Shown here piece by piece: positions 27,213-36,222 of a DNA stretch of 64,000 nt; position 1 is the first letter of the stretch; each line of letters starts with the position of its first letter. The DNA is taken from the NCBI RefSeq assembly GCF_014250685.1, contig NZ_JACFAJ010000005.1:113337-177336 (forward strand). Reading direction: 5' to 3'. The notes beneath the pieces were generated by a model. The model saw only the letters and a list, made by a program, of their open reading frames with translations. It was not told the DNA's origin and made no database searches. This DNA is from Cetobacterium sp. 2A. Lineage in GTDB: Bacteria > Fusobacteriota > Fusobacteriia > Fusobacteriales > Fusobacteriaceae. Position numbers and translations under genes: made by a program.

Positions 27213-28541
27213 ATGAAAGGGAATTTAAAATCAGATAATATAGCGGCACTTTTTTTTAAATATTTGATTCCATCGGTGGGTGGAACATTAGCTTATGGCG
27301 TTCTTATATTTATTGATACTGTTTTTATTGGAAGAGGAATTGGAAGTTTAGGATTAGCAGCACTTAATTTATCACTTCCTGTATATACTTTGGTGGCCTT
27401 TGGAATGATGCTTGGTATGGGAGGAGCTACAGCAGCATCTATAGATCAAGGAAAAGGAGATTTTGAAAAAAGGAATCAGACATTTTCTTTATCCGTATTT
27501 CTAGGGATAGCATTAAGCATTGTACTATCTATAATTTTAAGTCTCAATTTGGAGTGGATATGTCGAATTTTAGGTGCTGAGGGAGAAACCTATGAATTAA
27601 CATATGATTACTTAAATGTTATTACAAAAACTTTAATCTTATATATAATGCCACACGTTATTAGTAGTTTTATAAGAAATGATAAAAATCCAAAATTAAC
27701 AATGATAAATCTTCTGGTATGTGCATTTTTTAATATAATATTGGATTATCTATTTATTTTTGTATTTAAGTGGGGAATGTCAGGAGCAGCTCTTGCTACA
27801 GGAATAGCTCAGTTTATGGGACTTATGACATTATTGACACATTTTAAAATGCCTCAAAATACATTGAAATATGTAAAAACTAAGATAGATTTTACAATTA
27901 TTAAAAGAATAATAACAATAGGAGGATCAAGTTTTATAAATGAGATAGCAATGGGAACAATTATTTTTCTTTTTAACTACATGTTTAATAAATATTTAGG
28001 AGAGAATGGAATAGCTTCCTACGGAATAATATTAAATATAAATTTATTAATATATTTAGTATTTTCTGGGATATCACAGGGTGCTCAACCAATACTGAGT
28101 ATAAATTATGGTGCTGGTCTTTACACGAGAGTTAGAGAAACATTGAGACTAGGAATAAAAGTAAGTTTAGTTTGTGGAATATTTTTTTATATAAGTCTTC
28201 TTATTTTTAGAGACCCTGTAATTCTATTATTTACAAGAAATAATCCAGCAATATTAGAAATAACAAAAGTAGGGTTTCCTATATTTTTCTTAGGGTCAAT
28301 TTTTACTGGATTAAATTTGGCTTTGGGAGGTTTTTTTCAATCGATAGGAAATGGAAAAATAGCTTCTATAATAAATATTATGAGGGGATTTGTTCTAATC
28401 GCTTTAGGACTTCTAATTTTACCGAAACTTTTTGGTGTTATTGGAATATGGTCTGCTTATCTTGTATGTGAAGTATTAACTTTTATTTTGGCAACTGTAT
28501 ATTATAAAAAATTTTTTAAGAAAAAAAATCTTTCATTATAA
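27213..28541 (+). CDS. MATE family exporter (MepA-like)
   Basis: A 442-aa polytopic protein with MATE landmarks: IDTVFIGRGIGSLGLAALNL, GMGGATAASIDQGKGDFEKR, and SGISQGAQPILSINYGAG in the C-half, typical of the MepA/DinF-like branch. It is distinct from the NorM-like MATE at 8992-10314. A G7 ribosome site precedes the ATG. The 3' end overlaps the convergent nnrD gene by 26 bp. Substrate unknown; drugs or metabolites are possible. Confidence 0.85.
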   Translation: MKGNLKSDNIAALFFKYLIPSVGGTLAYGVLIFIDTVFIGRGIGSLGLAALNLSLPVYTLVAFGMMLGMGGATAASIDQGKGDFEKRNQTFSLSVFLGIALSIVLSIILSLNLEWICRILGAEGETYELTYDYLNVITKTLILYIMPHVISSFIRNDKNPKLTMINLLVCAFFNIILDYLFIFVFKWGMSGAALATGIAQFMGLMTLLTHFKMPQNTLKYVKTKIDFTIIKRIITIGGSSFINEIAMGTIIFLFNYMFNKYLGENGIASYGIILNINLLIYLVFSGISQGAQPILSINYGAGLYTRVRETLRLGIKVSLVCGIFFYISLLIFRDPVILLFTRNNPAILEITKVGFPIFFLGSIFTGLNLALGGFFQSIGNGKIASIINIMRGFVLIALGLLILPKLFGVIGIWSAYLVCEVLTFILATVYYKKFFKKKNLSL

Positions 28542-29346
28542 ATGGGAAACTCTCTAAAATATGAGTCGGATTCACACAAAACATTGATTTAGATAAAACA
28601 TCCCCAGTTAGACCGTGGAAATAGACTGCTAGGATAGAGGCATAAAGGGGAGAATAGCCCTGAGAAATGAAAGAGCCAATTATACCAGACAAAATATCAC
28701 CCATTCCTCCATTGGCCATACTGCTATTTCCTGTGGAGTTTATAAAAATATTATTTCCATCTGTAATAATTGTTCTATGATCTTTTAGAATAAGAATTAC
28801 ATTGTTTTCTTTTGCAAATTGTATTGCGATATCTACTTTATTTTTTTTTAAGTATTCAATAGAAAAATCTGTGAGTCTAGAAAATTCTCCAAAATGTGGA
28901 GTTAGAATCACAGATTTTTTTTCTTTAAATTTTAGGAGCGATTTTTTTAGAACATTTAAACCATCAGCATCTATTATTAATGGAGTTTCAATGCTTTCTA
29001 TAATATAATCAAGAAGCAATTTAGTCTTTGGAGTTGCACCCATTCCAGGACCGAAGACTAAGCAACTACATTTTTTTAATAAATTTTTAAAATTTAAACA
29101 ATCTTCAATTGATATAATCATAGCCTCATTTAGTTTAGTGCTCAAAACGTCAAAAACTTCATTAGGAGTTGCTAAAGTCACTAATCCTGAACCTGATCTT
29201 ACTGCTCCGAGCGCTGAAAAATATGCTGCACCAGTAAAACCTTTACTTCCTGCAACTATAAAGGTATGACCATAGTCACCTTTATAACCTTCAGGAGCTC
29301 TTGGAATATAAATTTTTTTTATGAAATTTTCATCGATTTCAATCAT
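28516..29346 (-). CDS. nnrD: ADP-dependent NAD(P)H-hydrate dehydratase
   Basis: A 276-aa ribokinase-fold protein matching the YjeF C-terminal domain. Visible: YGHTFIVAGSKGFTGAAYFS, VFGPGMG, PLIIDADGLN, LTPHFGEF, and the family signature NGGMGDILSGIIGSF (catalytic Asp). It repairs hydrated NAD(P)H in the cytoplasm. The epimerase domain (NnrE) fused to it in many bacteria is absent, so it is a stand-alone dehydratase. It is 19 nt downstream of murQ and probably cotranscribed with it. Confidence 0.9.
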   Translation of the reverse strand: MIEIDENFIKKIYIPRAPEGYKGDYGHTFIVAGSKGFTGAAYFSALGAVRSGSGLVTLATPNEVFDVLSTKLNEAMIISIEDCLNFKNLLKKCSCLVFGPGMGATPKTKLLLDYIIESIETPLIIDADGLNVLKKSLLKFKEKKSVILTPHFGEFSRLTDFSIEYLKKNKVDIAIQFAKENNVILILKDHRTIITDGNNIFINSTGNSSMANGGMGDILSGIIGSFISQGYSPLYASILAVYFHGLTGDVLSKSMFCVNPTHILESFPFIMKDFFS

Positions 29347-29365
29347 AAAATCACATCCTTAAAAA

Positions 29366-30274
29366 TTACTTTTTAGTACTTTTTAAAGCCTCTCTTATAA
29401 ATCCCTTATGTAGTGATAAAATTGCCATTGATTCCTGAGGAGAAAATCCTGAAAGAATCATAAAAATAGCAGTTTTACAATTGTTATCACACTGTTCTAA
29501 AGCATATGTAGCCTCTTCTTCAGAAACCCCAGTAGCTTCCATAACAATTTGTTTTTGTCTTTGAACTAATTTATTATTTGTAGCTTGAACATCAACCATA
29601 AGATTACCAAAAGTTTTTCCAATTTTAATCATAGAAAGTGTTGAAAGCATATTTAAAATTAATTTTTGAGCTGTTCCAGATTTTAATCTTGTTGATCCAG
29701 TTATAATTTCAGGTCCAACGATTGGATTGATTGCAATTTTAGAAATTTTAGCAATCTCAGAACAGGGATTACAGCTAACTGAAACTGTTATAGACCCAAT
29801 TGAATTTGCGTATTCTAGTGCTGATAAGACATAGGGAGTTCTACCAGATGCAGCAATCCCTACTAATATATCTTTTTCACTAAATTTTATCGCTTTTAAA
29901 TCTTCAATTCCAAGCTCTCTGTTATCCTCTGCTCCTTCAACTGCATTTTTAATTGCATAATCGCCTCCAGCAATTATTCCTACCACCATTTCAGGGCAAG
30001 TTCCGTATGTCGGAGGGCATTCACTAGCATCAAGGATTCCAAGTCTTCCACTAGTTCCGGCTCCTATATAAATTAGTCTTCCGTTATTCATAAAAGATTT
30101 AGATATTTCTTCGACTGCTAATGCTATGTTAGGTAATTCTACTTCAATAGCACTTGCAATTTTTTTATCCTCGTTATTCATAATCTTAGCCATTTCTAAA
30201 GTTGAAATATTATCGATATTTGTACTATTTTCATTTCTAGTTTCAGTAGCTAAGATATTTAAATCAATTTTCAT
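29366..30274 (-). CDS. murQ: N-acetylmuramic acid 6-phosphate etherase
   Basis: A 302-aa SIS-domain protein of the MurQ family: NSTNIDNISTLEMAKIMNNE at the N-terminus, GAGTSGRLGILDASECPPTYG, EGAEDN and GIAASGRTPYV in the SIS domain, TGSTRLKSGTAQK, and NLMVDVQATNNKL. It cleaves the lactyl ether of MurNAc-6-P to give GlcNAc-6-P, feeding peptidoglycan sugars into the amino-sugar pool also fed by the sia/nan operon. GGAGG precedes the start. Confidence 0.93.
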   Translation of the reverse strand: MKIDLNILATETRNENSTNIDNISTLEMAKIMNNEDKKIASAIEVELPNIALAVEEISKSFMNNGRLIYIGAGTSGRLGILDASECPPTYGTCPEMVVGIIAGGDYAIKNAVEGAEDNRELGIEDLKAIKFSEKDILVGIAASGRTPYVLSALEYANSIGSITVSVSCNPCSEIAKISKIAINPIVGPEIITGSTRLKSGTAQKLILNMLSTLSMIKIGKTFGNLMVDVQATNNKLVQRQKQIVMEATGVSEEEATYALEQCDNNCKTAIFMILSGFSPQESMAILSLHKGFIREALKSTKK

Positions 30275-30309
30275 TGTTCCTCCATAGTGAGCTCTTTTAA
30301 TTTTCTTAT

Positions 30310-30338
30310 AAACTACTATGAAAAAAACGAAAAGTCAA
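30310..30338 (-). promoter_or_regulatory. Possible promoter of murQ-nnrD
   Basis: TTGACT on the minus strand (30338-30333), then 17 nt, then a weak TAGTTT -10 (30315-30310), in the gap between gltS copy 2 and murQ. The -35 is good, the -10 poor. Confidence 0.3.
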
Positions 30339-30340
30339 TA

Positions 30341-31543
30341 TTATGCAAAGAAATTAATAAATAAAGTAATTATGGTAGCATTTGTAAAATCTATAAATAG
30401 TGCTCCAACAAGTGGAAGAACAAAGAATGCTCTTGGAGATGGACCATTAACAGTAGTAAAAGATTCCATATTTGCCATGGCATTAGGTGTAGCACCCATT
30501 CCAAATCCGCAGTGACCAGTTGAGATAACAGAGGCATCATAATCTCTACCCATTACATTAAATGTTACATAGTAAGCATAGATAGCCATTATTACAGTTT
30601 GAACAAGTAGCATAACTATTAGAGGTAGTGCAAGAGCTGCAAGTTCCCATAATTTCATACTCATAAGAGCCATTGCTAAGAAGAATTGTAATGAAATATT
30701 TCCAATAACGTTAATTCCATGCATAGGAAGTTTCTTTTGATTAGTATCAGCAATATTTCTAATAACAGCAGCAACTAGCATTGGACCAATATAGGCAGGT
30801 AAAGTTATACCGATATATTTAAATACAGGACCTATAAATCCACCAATACCCATAGAAATAATGATATAAACTAATGATTCAAATAAAATTCCTTCATTTA
30901 ATTCATTATGTTTAGCTTCATTATTTAAAAGATTTTCATCTGAGAAGTCGAACTCTTCCTCTTTATTTCCAACTAAATGATTCTTTTGCATAAGTCTTTT
31001 AGCAACGGGACCACCAATCATACATCCAGCAACAAGTCCAAAGGTAGCTGCAGCGATAGCAACTGAAGTCGCACCAGTCGCACCAGCGGCTTCAAGAACA
31101 GGTCCGAAAGCTCCTGAGGTACCATGTCCACCAGTTAATGGAACGGAACCAGCAGCAATTCCAATAAGAGGATTTAAACCAAAGAATTTAGCCATTCCAA
31201 CACCTGCAAGATTTTGTACAATAACAAGTCCAGTAGCAACTAAAAGAAATATGAATACCTGAATTCCTCCTTTTTTTAGCATACTCAAACTGGCCGCAAA
31301 ACCGATAGTTGTAAAGAACGCAACCATAAGTAAATCTTTTAAAGAACCGTCAAAACCAAACATAAATGACTGAGTAACATAACCAACTAGAGCTAAAAGA
31401 GAAAAGATTACTCCTCCTATAACCGGTGTAGGAATAAAGTATTTCTCAAAAACTGGAACTTTACTTTTAATGTATCTACCTAATAGGAGTAAAATTACCG
31501 CGATTGCCAGAGTCTCAGCCATATTAAATTTGTATTCAAACAT
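30341..31543 (-). CDS. gltS: Sodium/glutamate symporter GltS, copy 2
   Basis: A 400-aa GltS-family carrier with about 10 helices and two inverted halves. Landmarks: FNMAETLAIAVILLLLGRYI, GLNPLIGIAAGSVPLTGGHGTSGAFGPV, AATFGLVAGCMIGGPVAKRL and CGFGMGATPNAMANME. It imports glutamate with Na+. It is nearly identical to the gene just upstream (31644-32840), a recent tandem duplication; the most divergent part is the cytoplasmic loop near residues 190-220. A terminator-like hairpin sits 15 nt before its start codon. Confidence 0.92.
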   Translation of the reverse strand: MFEYKFNMAETLAIAVILLLLGRYIKSKVPVFEKYFIPTPVIGGVIFSLLALVGYVTQSFMFGFDGSLKDLLMVAFFTTIGFAASLSMLKKGGIQVFIFLLVATGLVIVQNLAGVGMAKFFGLNPLIGIAAGSVPLTGGHGTSGAFGPVLEAAGATGATSVAIAAATFGLVAGCMIGGPVAKRLMQKNHLVGNKEEEFDFSDENLLNNEAKHNELNEGILFESLVYIIISMGIGGFIGPVFKYIGITLPAYIGPMLVAAVIRNIADTNQKKLPMHGINVIGNISLQFFLAMALMSMKLWELAALALPLIVMLLVQTVIMAIYAYYVTFNVMGRDYDASVISTGHCGFGMGATPNAMANMESFTTVNGPSPRAFFVLPLVGALFIDFTNATIITLFINFFA

Positions 31544-31557
31544 AAAAATCCCTCCCT

Positions 31558-31600
31558 AAAAAAAAATCTAGAGACACACCGGTATGGTAGGCCTCTAGAT
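31558..31600 (-). terminator. Terminator/attenuator between the gltS copies
   Basis: On the minus strand ATCTAGAG (31600-31593) pairs with CTCTAGAT (31573-31566), enclosing a region with CATACCGGTGTG, and is followed by nine T (31566-31558). The run ends about 15 nt before the ATG of gltS copy 2, so the T-run abuts that gene's ribosome site. Confidence 0.75.
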
Positions 31601-31643
31601 ATATAATTCTTATTAAGAATAAAAATCCTTTTTAATTTTATTA

Positions 31644-32840
31644 TTATCCGAAAATATTTATAAAGAAAGTGATTATAGTAGCATTTGTAAAATCTATGAA
31701 CAGTGCTCCAACAAGTGGAAGAACAAAGAATGCTCTTGGAGATGGACCATTGGCAGTTGAGAAAGATTCCATATTTGCCATAGCATTAGGTGTAGCACCC
31801 ATTCCAAATCCACAATGTCCAGCTGACATTACAGAAGCGTCATAATCTCTACCCATGATATTAAATGTTATGAAGTAAGCATAAATACCCATTATAGCAG
31901 TTTGAACAAGTAGCATAACTATTAGAGGTAATGCTAGAGCTGCAAGATCCCATAGTCTCATACTCATAAGAGCCATAGCTAGGAAAAGTTGTAGCGAGAT
32001 ATTTCCAACAACGTTTATTGAATGCATAGGTAAAGGTGTCTTTTTAATATCAGAAATATTTCTGATAACAGCAGCAACTAGCATTGGACCAATATACGCA
32101 GGTAAAGTTATTCCTAAATTTTTAAATACAGGACCTATAAATCCACCGATACCCATAGATAAGATTATATAAACAAGAGCTTCAAATAGAACTCCTTCAT
32201 TTAAATCATTTTTTCCATCATCTACTAAAGCTTCATCTGAATAAACAATAGCTTCTTCTTCATTTCCAACTAACTTATTTCTTTGCATAAGTTTTTTAGC
32301 AATTGGACCACCAATTACACAACCAGCAACAAGACCGAAAGTAGCAGCGGCAATTGAAACTGACATAGCTCCAGTCGCTCCAGCAGCTTCAAGAACAGGT
32401 CCGAAAGCTCCAGAAGTACCATGTCCACCAGTTAGAGGAACAGATCCAGCAGCTATTCCAAGAAGTGGATGAAGACCAAAGAATTTAGCCATTCCAACAC
32501 CTGCAAGGTTTTGAATTATAACCAATCCGGTAGCAACTAGTAAGAAAATGAATACTTGAACTCCACCTTTTTTCAACATACTTAAACTTGCAGCAAAACC
32601 GATAGTAGTAAAGAATGCAATCATAAGTAAATCTTTTAAAGAACCGTCAAAACCAAACATAAAACTTTGAGTGTTATACCCGATTAGAGTGATTATAGAA
32701 AAGATTACTCCACCAATAACTGGCGCCGGGATAAAGAATTTTTCAAAGAATGAGATTTTGCTTTTAATGAATCTACCTACAAGAAGTAAAACAACAGCGA
32801 TGGCTAAAGTCTCAGCCATATTAAATTTGTACTCGAACAT
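31644..32840 (-). CDS. gltS: Sodium/glutamate symporter GltS, copy 1
   Basis: A 398-aa GltS protein, the promoter-proximal member of the tandem pair. It shares with copy 2 the N-terminal FNMAETLAIAVVLLLVGRFI, the GSVPLTGGHGTSGAFGPV pore block and CGFGMGATPNAMANME. Differences cluster in the central loop (IVYSDEALVDDGKNDLNEG against FDFSDENLLNNEAKHNELNE). GGGAGG precedes its start. A palindrome upstream (32879-32895) may be an operator. Glutamate taken up here could feed GadC exchange or fermentation. Confidence 0.92.
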   Translation of the reverse strand: MFEYKFNMAETLAIAVVLLLVGRFIKSKISFFEKFFIPAPVIGGVIFSIITLIGYNTQSFMFGFDGSLKDLLMIAFFTTIGFAASLSMLKKGGVQVFIFLLVATGLVIIQNLAGVGMAKFFGLHPLLGIAAGSVPLTGGHGTSGAFGPVLEAAGATGAMSVSIAAATFGLVAGCVIGGPIAKKLMQRNKLVGNEEEAIVYSDEALVDDGKNDLNEGVLFEALVYIILSMGIGGFIGPVFKNLGITLPAYIGPMLVAAVIRNISDIKKTPLPMHSINVVGNISLQLFLAMALMSMRLWDLAALALPLIVMLLVQTAIMGIYAYFITFNIMGRDYDASVMSAGHCGFGMGATPNAMANMESFSTANGPSPRAFFVLPLVGALFIDFTNATIITFFINIFG

Positions 32841-32878
32841 ATTTTGTTCCTCCCTTATGAGTTGTTAAAGTGTATTTC

Positions 32879-32895
32879 ATAACAATTATTGTTAT
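32879..32895. promoter_or_regulatory. Palindrome upstream of gltS copy 1
   Basis: ATAACAAT-T-ATTGTTAT, a perfect 17-bp palindrome 39 nt before the gltS start, overlapping TATAAT-like sequence. A candidate operator; AT-rich palindromes also arise by chance. Confidence 0.3.
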
Positions 32896-32983
32896 AATAT
32901 ATATTAGCTCAATGTAATGAAAATGAACAATTCAAAATAAATATGGGCATTATATATTTCGTAAATACAGTTTAAAAAAGCTA

Positions 32984-33682
32984 TTAATTACAGATATGTT
33001 CTAAAATATGTTCGTATCCTATTCTTTCTATCATGTTTCCGAACCGTTCGCCACTAATACCATTGTCAATATAGTAATTTAAACACTTTTCAATAACCTC
33101 TTCAGCTTCAGAAAGTGAATAAGTCTTTGGAAGAAGTTTACCAAATATTTGACTTTTTCCACTAAGTCCACCGATTCTTATTTCGACCCTACCCAATTCA
33201 ACACCTGTTAATCCAACATCGGCAACAGTGGGTCTAGAGCAATTATTTTTACAACCCCCTACAACTATTTTAAATTTATTTGGAAGTTCAGTATAGTGAT
33301 ATCCGATATAAAACTTTTTATTAAAATGTTCTGTAAGAGCTTCAGAATCATAAAGCCCTGATCTACAAATTGAACCTTTACATGTTAAAATAGCACGAAC
33401 TTTTTTACCAGTTCCTCCAATGTCTAAACCGACATCGGCAAGTTCTTTTTTTACAATCTCTAAATTTTCATATTTGATAAACGGAATTTCAATTCCTAGC
33501 CTTTGTGTTAAATAAAACTTCCCTCTTCCGTATTTTTCTGCTAATTCTGTTATTTTGTTTGAAGTTTCTGTAGTTAAAATTCCACAAGGAACTATTATTC
33601 TAACAGCAAAATTTATATTGTCTCTTAGAGGTATAAACCCTTGTTCTCTGAGTGTTCTTTTTAATTCTCTAGTTATTTCCAT
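32984..33682 (-). CDS. Small nitrite/sulfite reductase-like siroheme Fe-S protein
   Basis: 232 aa from ATG 33682 (GGGAGG just upstream; a longer frame of 22 codons covers the promoter region). It has the two halves of sulfite/nitrite reductases: the ferredoxin-like half with REQGFIPLRDNINFAVRIIVP and FYLTQRLGIEIPF, and the Fe-S/siroheme half with CKGSIC (Cys101, Cys106) and GGCKNNCSRP (Cys144, Cys148). Siroheme proteins normally have C-x5-C...C-x3-C; here the first pair is C-x4-C. The length is close to small low-spin sulfite reductases of sulfate reducers. There is no flavoprotein partner nearby. Substrate unknown. Confidence 0.75.
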   Translation of the reverse strand: MEITRELKRTLREQGFIPLRDNINFAVRIIVPCGILTTETSNKITELAEKYGRGKFYLTQRLGIEIPFIKYENLEIVKKELADVGLDIGGTGKKVRAILTCKGSICRSGLYDSEALTEHFNKKFYIGYHYTELPNKFKIVVGGCKNNCSRPTVADVGLTGVELGRVEIRIGGLSGKSQIFGKLLPKTYSLSEAEEVIEKCLNYYIDNGISGERFGNMIERIGYEHILEHICN

Positions 33683-33698
33683 AATTTTTTCCTCCCAC

Positions 33699-33748
33699 TT
33701 GCAAAAATAAATGTAGTAGGAGTATACTATGTTATCTCTAGAAATCAA
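33699..33748. promoter_or_regulatory. Fully overlapping divergent promoters (siroheme protein / Bat operon)
   Basis: Plus strand: TTGCAA (33699-33704), 18 nt, TATACT (33723-33728). Minus strand: TTGATT (33748-33743), 16 nt, TATACT (33726-33721). The two -10 boxes share the palindrome AGTATACT, so polymerase could occupy only one direction at a time. Confidence 0.45.
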
Positions 33749-33769
33749 GTTTAAAATCAGGAGGAAAAG

Positions 33770-34699
33770 ATGAAAAGAATTAAAACTCTAAAAGAAGAAG
33801 TTTCTAAAAAAGTTATTGGACAAAATGAAATGGTAGACAAAATACTTATAGGAATCTTAACCGGGAATCATATTCTTTTAGAAGGACTTCCAGGTCTTGC
33901 GAAGTCTTTAACTGTAAATACGCTTGCAGAAACATTGGGACTGGATTTTTCAAGAATACAGTTTACACCAGATTTATTACCTAGTGACATAATAGGAACC
34001 GAGATTTACAATGAAAAAACAGGTGAGTTTCATGTGAAAAAGGGGCCAATATTTGCTAATATTATTTTGGCAGATGAAATAAATAGAGCACCTGCAAAAG
34101 TTCAATCAGCACTTTTAGAAGCTATGCAAGAGAAACAAGTTACCATAGCAAATGAAACATTCATTTTAGATAAACCTTTCATAGTTTTAGCTACACAAAA
34201 TCCAATTGAGCAAGATGGAACTTATCAACTACCAGAAGCTCAGCAAGATAGATTTTTGATGAAAGTAAAAATAGATTATCCAACTCGTGAAGAAGAGAAG
34301 AAGATATTGGATTTATTAACAGGAACAATAGATTATTCAGATTTAAAAGTTGAAAGTGTTTTAAATAAAGAAAATTTAGAAGAGTTAAGAAAAAAAGTTA
34401 AGGAAGTATATATTGATGAAAAACTTTGCAATTATATTTTAGATATAGTTTTTAAATCAAGAGAAAAATCTAACTATATTTCATGTGGTGCCTCTCCTAG
34501 AGCGAGTATAGCTCTTGTAATAGCAGCAAAAGCCAATGCATTCCTAAATGGTAGAGATTTCGTTATGCCAGAAGATATTAAGAGGATTATTTATGATGTA
34601 CTGCGTCATAGAATAATTCTAACTTATGAAGCTGAAGCAGAAGAAAAAACAGTAGAAAATATAATTGATGAGATTTTAGATTCAGTAAATCTTCCTTAG
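33770..34699 (+). CDS. MoxR family AAA+ ATPase (Bat operon)
   Basis: 309 aa. Walker A GLPGLAKS (residues 39-46), Walker B IILADEINRAP (Asp102, Glu103), sensor block ATQNPIEQDGTYQLPEAQQDRF, and the lid domain from about residue 200. MoxR ATPases act as chaperones that assemble or activate von Willebrand A (VWA) proteins; such proteins are encoded three and four genes downstream. First gene of the operon, 9 nt before the DUF58 gene. Confidence 0.93.
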   Translation: MKRIKTLKEEVSKKVIGQNEMVDKILIGILTGNHILLEGLPGLAKSLTVNTLAETLGLDFSRIQFTPDLLPSDIIGTEIYNEKTGEFHVKKGPIFANIILADEINRAPAKVQSALLEAMQEKQVTIANETFILDKPFIVLATQNPIEQDGTYQLPEAQQDRFLMKVKIDYPTREEEKKILDLLTGTIDYSDLKVESVLNKENLEELRKKVKEVYIDEKLCNYILDIVFKSREKSNYISCGASPRASIALVIAAKANAFLNGRDFVMPEDIKRIIYDVLRHRIILTYEAEAEEKTVENIIDEILDSVNLP

Positions 34700-34708
34700 G
34701 AGTGAATT

Positions 34709-35515
34709 ATGGAAAAAAAAGAACTATTAAAAAAAATTAAAGAGATAGAGATTAAATCTACTATGCTTGCTAATAGTATTTTTTCGGGCCAGTATCATTC
34801 TTGTTTAAAGGGGAATGGGATTGAGTTTTCTGATATAAGAAGATATTCACCTGGAGATGATGTAAAAAAAATAGATTGGAAAGTAACTGCAAGACAGAGA
34901 AAAGCTTATGTGAAAGAATTTGTTGAAGAAAGAGAGCTAGCAATTTTTTTATTAATTGATATGTCTCTTTCAAATCAATTTGAAAATAAAAAAAATCTTA
35001 TAACAGAATTAAGTGCTAGTTTGGCTTTTAGTGCTAATAAAAATGGAGATAGAGTGGGAGCTCTTTTTTTCACCGATAGAATAGAAAAGTTAATCCCTTT
35101 AAAAAAAGGGAAAAAACATACTCTATCAATACTTGAAAATATTTTAACGTTTGTTCCATCTGGTAAACAAACAAATATATCTTTAGCTTTAAAATATTTT
35201 GGAAAAATTTTTAAAAGAAGATCTGTAGTGTTTTTAATATCTGATTTTTTAGATAAAGATTATGAAAAAGATTTGAAGATATTGGGGAATCATCATGAAA
35301 TTATACCCATAAAAATTAGTGATAAAAACTATGAGCAACTTCCAAGTGGTGCTATTTTTACACTTGAAGACTCAGAAACAGGAGAGAGAATAGTTATAGA
35401 AAATTATTCTAAAGATATAGAAATATGTCAAAGCAAATTAAAAAATTCCGTAGAGGTATATACCGATGGTGATTATGTGAAAGAACTTTCAAAATTTTTT
35501 AAAAGAAGGAGATAA
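34709..35515 (+). CDS. DUF58 protein of the Bat operon
   Basis: 268 aa with the DUF58 signature at residues 37-58 (GIEFSDIRRYSPGDDVKKID, then WK) followed by a VWA-like domain containing LIDMSLSNQF (a MIDAS-like DxSxS). No membrane segment is obvious. DUF58 proteins nearly always follow moxR and are thought to link the ATPase to membrane VWA partners. It ends 2 nt before the next start. Confidence 0.9.
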   Translation: MEKKELLKKIKEIEIKSTMLANSIFSGQYHSCLKGNGIEFSDIRRYSPGDDVKKIDWKVTARQRKAYVKEFVEERELAIFLLIDMSLSNQFENKKNLITELSASLAFSANKNGDRVGALFFTDRIEKLIPLKKGKKHTLSILENILTFVPSGKQTNISLALKYFGKIFKRRSVVFLISDFLDKDYEKDLKILGNHHEIIPIKISDKNYEQLPSGAIFTLEDSETGERIVIENYSKDIEICQSKLKNSVEVYTDGDYVKELSKFFKRRR

Positions 35516-35517
35516 GC

Positions 35518-36222
35518 ATGATTAGAATAATTATTTTATTTTTATACATGTCTCTTTTTCTTGTAGGTAAAACTTATAATATTGGAGACAAAATAGACCT
35601 AAAAGTTAAAGGTCTTGGTGAAGATAAATTAGCAGAATCTTTTAAAGATTGGGATGTAGAAAAAGTAGAAACGAAAGATGGATATACGACAATAAGTTTT
35701 AGAGGTTATAATTTAGGAGAAAATGAGATTATTTTAGGAGATAAGAGGTTAATCATAGAACTAAGCCCAACTACTACTCCAGAGGAAGTGGAGATTTATC
35801 CAGATTTTCAAGATAGTGAAAATAAATTTTATCAAAGAGAAATTCCCTATTTAGCTATATTTTTTATACTTGTGGCACTCACTTCATTTGGAACACTTAT
35901 ATATGGAGTAATTAGTGAAAGAAATAAAAAACCGGATGTAAAATTTTTAAAGGGAATGTCCAAAGTAAATGAGATAAACTGGAAACAAAATTTAAGTTTA
36001 TTATTAAGAAGTTATATAGATGGAGTTTATAATACTCATTTTTTAAGTGGAAATTACGAAGTCGTGGGTGGGGTTTCAGAAGAGGAATTAAATTTTTTGA
36101 ATGAGTTAGATTATTTAAAGTTTTCTCCAAATAAAGATGGAAATTATGAAGATTATAAAGAAAGAACAATGAGAATATTTGAAAAAATAAAATTAGAAAA
36201 GGAGAGAAAGGGGAATGTTTAA
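35518..36222 (+). CDS. Bat operon membrane protein of unknown family
   Basis: 234 aa with a signal-like N-terminal helix (residues 1-17), an extracytoplasmic beta domain (about 20-108), one membrane helix (about 112-135) and a cytoplasmic tail of about 100 residues (INWKQNLSLLLRSYIDGVYN, VGGVSEEELNFLNEL). The layout and position between DUF58 and BatA recall the DUF4381/DUF4129-type proteins of other moxR loci, but I see no convincing sequence match. It overlaps batA by 8 bp. Probably a component of the Bat complex. Confidence 0.6.
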   Translation: MIRIIILFLYMSLFLVGKTYNIGDKIDLKVKGLGEDKLAESFKDWDVEKVETKDGYTTISFRGYNLGENEIILGDKRLIIELSPTTTPEEVEIYPDFQDSENKFYQREIPYLAIFFILVALTSFGTLIYGVISERNKKPDVKFLKGMSKVNEINWKQNLSLLLRSYIDGVYNTHFLSGNYEVVGGVSEEELNFLNELDYLKFSPNKDGNYEDYKERTMRIFEKIKLEKERKGNV

